DNA of 10,746 nucleotides from Burkholderiales bacterium (GTDB taxonomy: Bacteria; Pseudomonadota; Gammaproteobacteria; Burkholderiales; Usitatibacteraceae). The stretch covers positions 1 to 10,746 of the forward strand of contig JACMOJ010000099.1 of NCBI GenBank assembly GCA_014378085.1. The letters are read 5' to 3'. The notes below the pieces were generated by a model. The model was not told the origin of the DNA. It worked only from the letters and a program-made list of their open reading frames with translations, and made no database searches. The position numbers and the translations under genes were made by a program. Shown here in pieces: positions 8,626 to 10,746 of the stretch. Numbering within the stretch: the first letter of the stretch is position 1; every line of letters starts with the position of its first letter.

Positions 8626-9719
8626 GTCACCCCCGTCAGATGATGGTTGGTTGTGTCGAGCGCTACGACGCGAACCGCGTCACCGTCATCGACATCAATC
8701 AATAGTGCAACCTCGCGTGAAACACCGATGTGATCGCCGCTGTTGCCAATGCCCGTGCCCGCGCCTGTGCCGATAACGACCGGCCCAATGGTCGCGCGAA
8801 ATCCTTCCGACTTGGTGTTAGCGATAATCGACAACACCGCCTTGCCTGATTCAATTGTCTCGGTCAAATTTGGCATGCTGGTGGAAACCGTCATCCGACG
8901 CTGCAGGCGCACCGTCCGCAAGGTCTCTACCCGTGCCTCAACCGTGGGACCGCCATCAAAAATATCAACATAGGTGTCTGCTTCAAAACCTTCATCCATC
9001 AAGATCGAAAACGGCAATTCACCATCCGGATGTAACTGACCGATGGCAAGTTTGGCCGCAGGCGGCAACAGCGGCACGTAGATCGGATATTGCGGCATCA
9101 ACTCGGCAATAAAGGTTTTGCTGCGCCCACCGGACAATTGTTCGGCCTGTGGATAGCCCATGTTGAAAAAACGACGGCCCACCGCATCCCAAAACGGCGA
9201 ACGCCCTTCCGCGTCACACACACCCGGATTTTCGGCGGCGAGTTTTTCGGCAAATCGGTGGCGTTGTTCCGCGACGTACAACAAACGCGCGCGCGACAAC
9301 AAATCCGGCAGATCGCTGTCGACAAATGTGGGGCCGATGTAAAACGACGTCAATAACGAAAATCCGGTGAGATCATGACAAAGATGCAACGCATGAATCT
9401 TATTGCTGACCTTCAGCTCTTGTGACGCGTGGACGATGATTTCGTTACGATACGAATAGAACCGATCGTGAAACCCCGCCGCTGCCGCGATGCCACTCGT
9501 CCCGACAATCTCGCCAGTCGTGGCATTTTCGAGCACAAAAAAGTAGGCTTCTTCGCCCGGCAAATCCACTTCACTCGCAAAGCCGTAACGCGAATTGGTG
9601 ATCTTGTCAATCAGCCGATCACGATCTGGCGGCAGCGACGTAATACCGATCGCACTTTTCGCCGCAATTGATTCGATTTGCGGAAGATCGGTGAGCTCAG
9701 CGGGACGAAGAATGAACAT
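8619..9719 (-). CDS. aruF: Arginine N-succinyltransferase, alpha subunit (AruF)
   Basis: Codes for 366 residues. It is the first of two tandem AstA-family paralogues; in Pseudomonas the alpha and beta chains together form the arginine (and ornithine) succinyltransferase. Blocks seen: MFILRPAELTDLPQI, IGITSLPPDRDRLIDKI, GEEAYFFVLE, FYSYRNEIIVHASQEL, LHLCHDLTGFSLLTSFYI, GRSPFWDAVGRRFFNMGY, AELMPQYPIYVPLLP, and TYVDIFDGGPTVEAR. The YVPLLP and LTSFY features mark it as the AruF type. The C-terminal part has a Gly-rich stretch (GTGAGTGIGNS) before the DGDAVRVVAL strand that both subunits share. The ATG at 9719 lies five bases after the astC stop and has no clear ribosome-binding site, so it is probably translated by reinitiation from astC. 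Confidence 0.95.
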
Positions 9720-9724
9720 GTCGA

Positions 9725-10746
9725 CTATGCCGCTTTCGCAATACCAGGAATACCAGGAATACCAGGAATACCGGGCGCGGCCACCTGCTGCTTACTTGCC
9801 TCAACTGCCGATACAAACTTCGTCAAGGCGGCGTCAAATCGCGCCATGCCTTCAGCGATATCCGCGGGGGTAATTAACAAGGAGGGTGCAAGGCGCATTA
9901 CGCTCGGGCCTGCGATCAGCAACAGTAACCCTTCGACCTCTGCCGCCTTTACGATGTCCTTGCCGCGACCTTCGAATGCAGGTTGTAGTTCGCAACCAAT
10001 CAACAGACCGTCGCCGCGGATTTCTTTGAACACATTATGTTTGGCGTTCAATCGGTTGAGCCCGTCGACAAATAGTTGATGCCGTTCGGTCACACCACGA
10101 AGTGTCTCAGGCGCGGCGACAATATCGAGCACCGCTTCTGCTACCGCACAGGCCAGCGGATTGCCGCCATAGGTACTGCCGTGTGCGCCAACCCCAAAGC
10201 TCTTCGCGATTTTATCGGTGGTGAGCATCGCGCCAACCGGAAAACCGCCGCCCAATCCTTTTGCAGCGGACAAGATATCGGGTGTCACCCCGTAGCGCAT
10301 GTAGGCAAACAACGCGCCCGTGCGGCCAGCACCGCTCTGCACCTCATCAAAAATCAGCAGCGCATTATGTTTGTCGCACAGTTCACGCAACCGCTGCAGA
10401 AATTCGCGCGTGGCCGGCGTCACACCACCTTCACCTTGGACGGGCTCCACGATGACCGCACAGGTTTTATCGGAGATGGCGGCTTCGGCCGAGGCGAAAT
10501 CGTTGTAAGGTAAATGCCGGATGCCTTGTGGTAACGGGCCAAATCCTTGCGTGTACTTTGGCTGGCCGCCAACGGTCACAGTGAAGAGCGTGCGGCCGTG
10601 AAAACTATTCTCAAACGAAACGATTTCGAATTTGTCGGTCGCGCATTGGCAGCCGTTGATGGTGCAGCCCACACACTTGGTTTTCGAATTGTTGGGGAAG
10701 TGGTCACTCGCGTATTTGCGCGCAAGTTTTAGCGCCGCTTCGTTGG
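9725..10746 (-). CDS. astC: Succinylornithine transaminase AstC/AruC (5' end outside window)
   Basis: Partial gene; 339 residues plus the stop are visible and the frame is open to the right edge, so the true start is outside. It converts N-succinylornithine and 2-oxoglutarate to N-succinylglutamate semialdehyde and glutamate; it is PLP-dependent, class III aminotransferase. Numbering from the first visible codon: [11 protein letters not shown] (1-11), [27 protein letters not shown], the PLP-ring Asp 133 ([13 protein letters not shown]), and the Schiff-base Lys 162 ([10 protein letters not shown]), then [11 protein letters not shown] and [11 protein letters not shown]. Context and FHGRTLFTV favour AstC over biosynthetic ArgD, although these are close relatives. 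Two oddities: an insertion with four Cys (residues 24, 27, 32, 34) between ARKY and FHGRT, and a C-terminal tail with Pro-Gly-Ile repeats. The GTG at 10672 is internal, not the start. Confidence 0.95.
   Translation of the reverse strand, partial: NEAALKLARKYASDHFPNNSKTKCVGCTINGCQCATDKFEIVSFENSFHGRTLFTVTVGGQPKYTQGFGPLPQGIRHLPYNDFASAEAAISDKTCAVIVEPVQGEGGVTPATREFLQRLRELCDKHNALLIFDEVQSGAGRTGALFAYMRYGVTPDILSAAKGLGGGFPVGAMLTTDKIAKSFGVGAHGSTYGGNPLACAVAEAVLDIVAAPETLRGVTERHQLFVDGLNRLNAKHNVFKEIRGDGLLIGCELQPAFEGRGKDIVKAAEVEGLLLLIAGPSVMRLAPSLLITPADIAEGMARFDAALTKFVSAVEASKQQVAAPGIPGIPGIPGIAKAA
9740..9775 (-). repeat. 9-base in-frame minisatellite, 4 units, at the astC 3' end
   Basis: Four 9-base units (9740-9748, 9749-9757, 9758-9766, 9767-9775), plus-strand AATACCAGG with the last one AATACCGGG, encode Pro-Gly-Ile four times on the minus strand, just before the C-terminal AKAA. 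The run can also be read as Gly-Ile-Pro triplets, a collagen-like Gly-X-Y pattern. Confidence 0.95.

Noticed and set aside
9725..10672. astC starting at the GTG at 10672
   Set aside because: The frame continues in both similarity and openness to the window edge ([11 protein letters not shown]), so that GTG is an internal Val within the Cys-rich insert.

Overview
This window looks like chromosomal DNA from a proteobacterium, most likely beta- or gammaproteobacterial; I cannot name a genus. The main support is an arginine succinyltransferase (AST) operon of the Pseudomonas 'aru' layout, with two tandem, diverged AstA subunits (alpha and beta) between astC and astD. A bacterial-type topoisomerase IB, an IS3-family relic and short GC-rich dispersed repeats fit the same groups.

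Layout. Positions 1-416 (minus strand) hold the 5' part of a DNA topoisomerase IB gene that runs off the left edge. A two-helix membrane microprotein is divergent from it (684-854, plus). Positions 855-1367 carry no intact gene but contain a decayed IS3-family orfB fragment (about 999-1233, minus). Next is an 822-residue hybrid sensor histidine kinase, PAS-PAS-PAS-HisKA-HATPase-REC (1368-3836, plus). A long imperfect hairpin element (3909-3985) and a second membrane microprotein (4135-4293, plus) follow. The rest of the window is minus strand and in transcription order reads astC (5' end cut by the right edge), aruF/astA-alpha, aruG/astA-beta, astD and, after a 340-base gap filled with repeats, astB.

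How the genes work together. Arginine is succinylated with succinyl-CoA (AruF/AruG). AstB removes two ammonia and CO2 to give succinylornithine, AstC transaminates it to succinylglutamate semialdehyde, and AstD oxidises that with NAD+ to succinylglutamate. The last enzyme, AstE, which releases succinate and glutamate, is not in the window. The first four genes are tightly packed (5-base gap, 7-base overlap, 14-base gap). astB is set apart by a palindromic repeat and four 19-base tandem repeats, so it may be controlled separately.

The most unusual signals are a four-cysteine insertion (CxxC-x4-CxC) in AstC; a collagen-like Pro-Gly-Ile repeat tail on the same protein; in-frame minisatellites in two unrelated genes (two in the kinase, one in astC); the 19-base tandem repeats before astB; and the 29-base-arm hairpin element. 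I found no defence system, CRISPR array, prophage, tRNA or rRNA.
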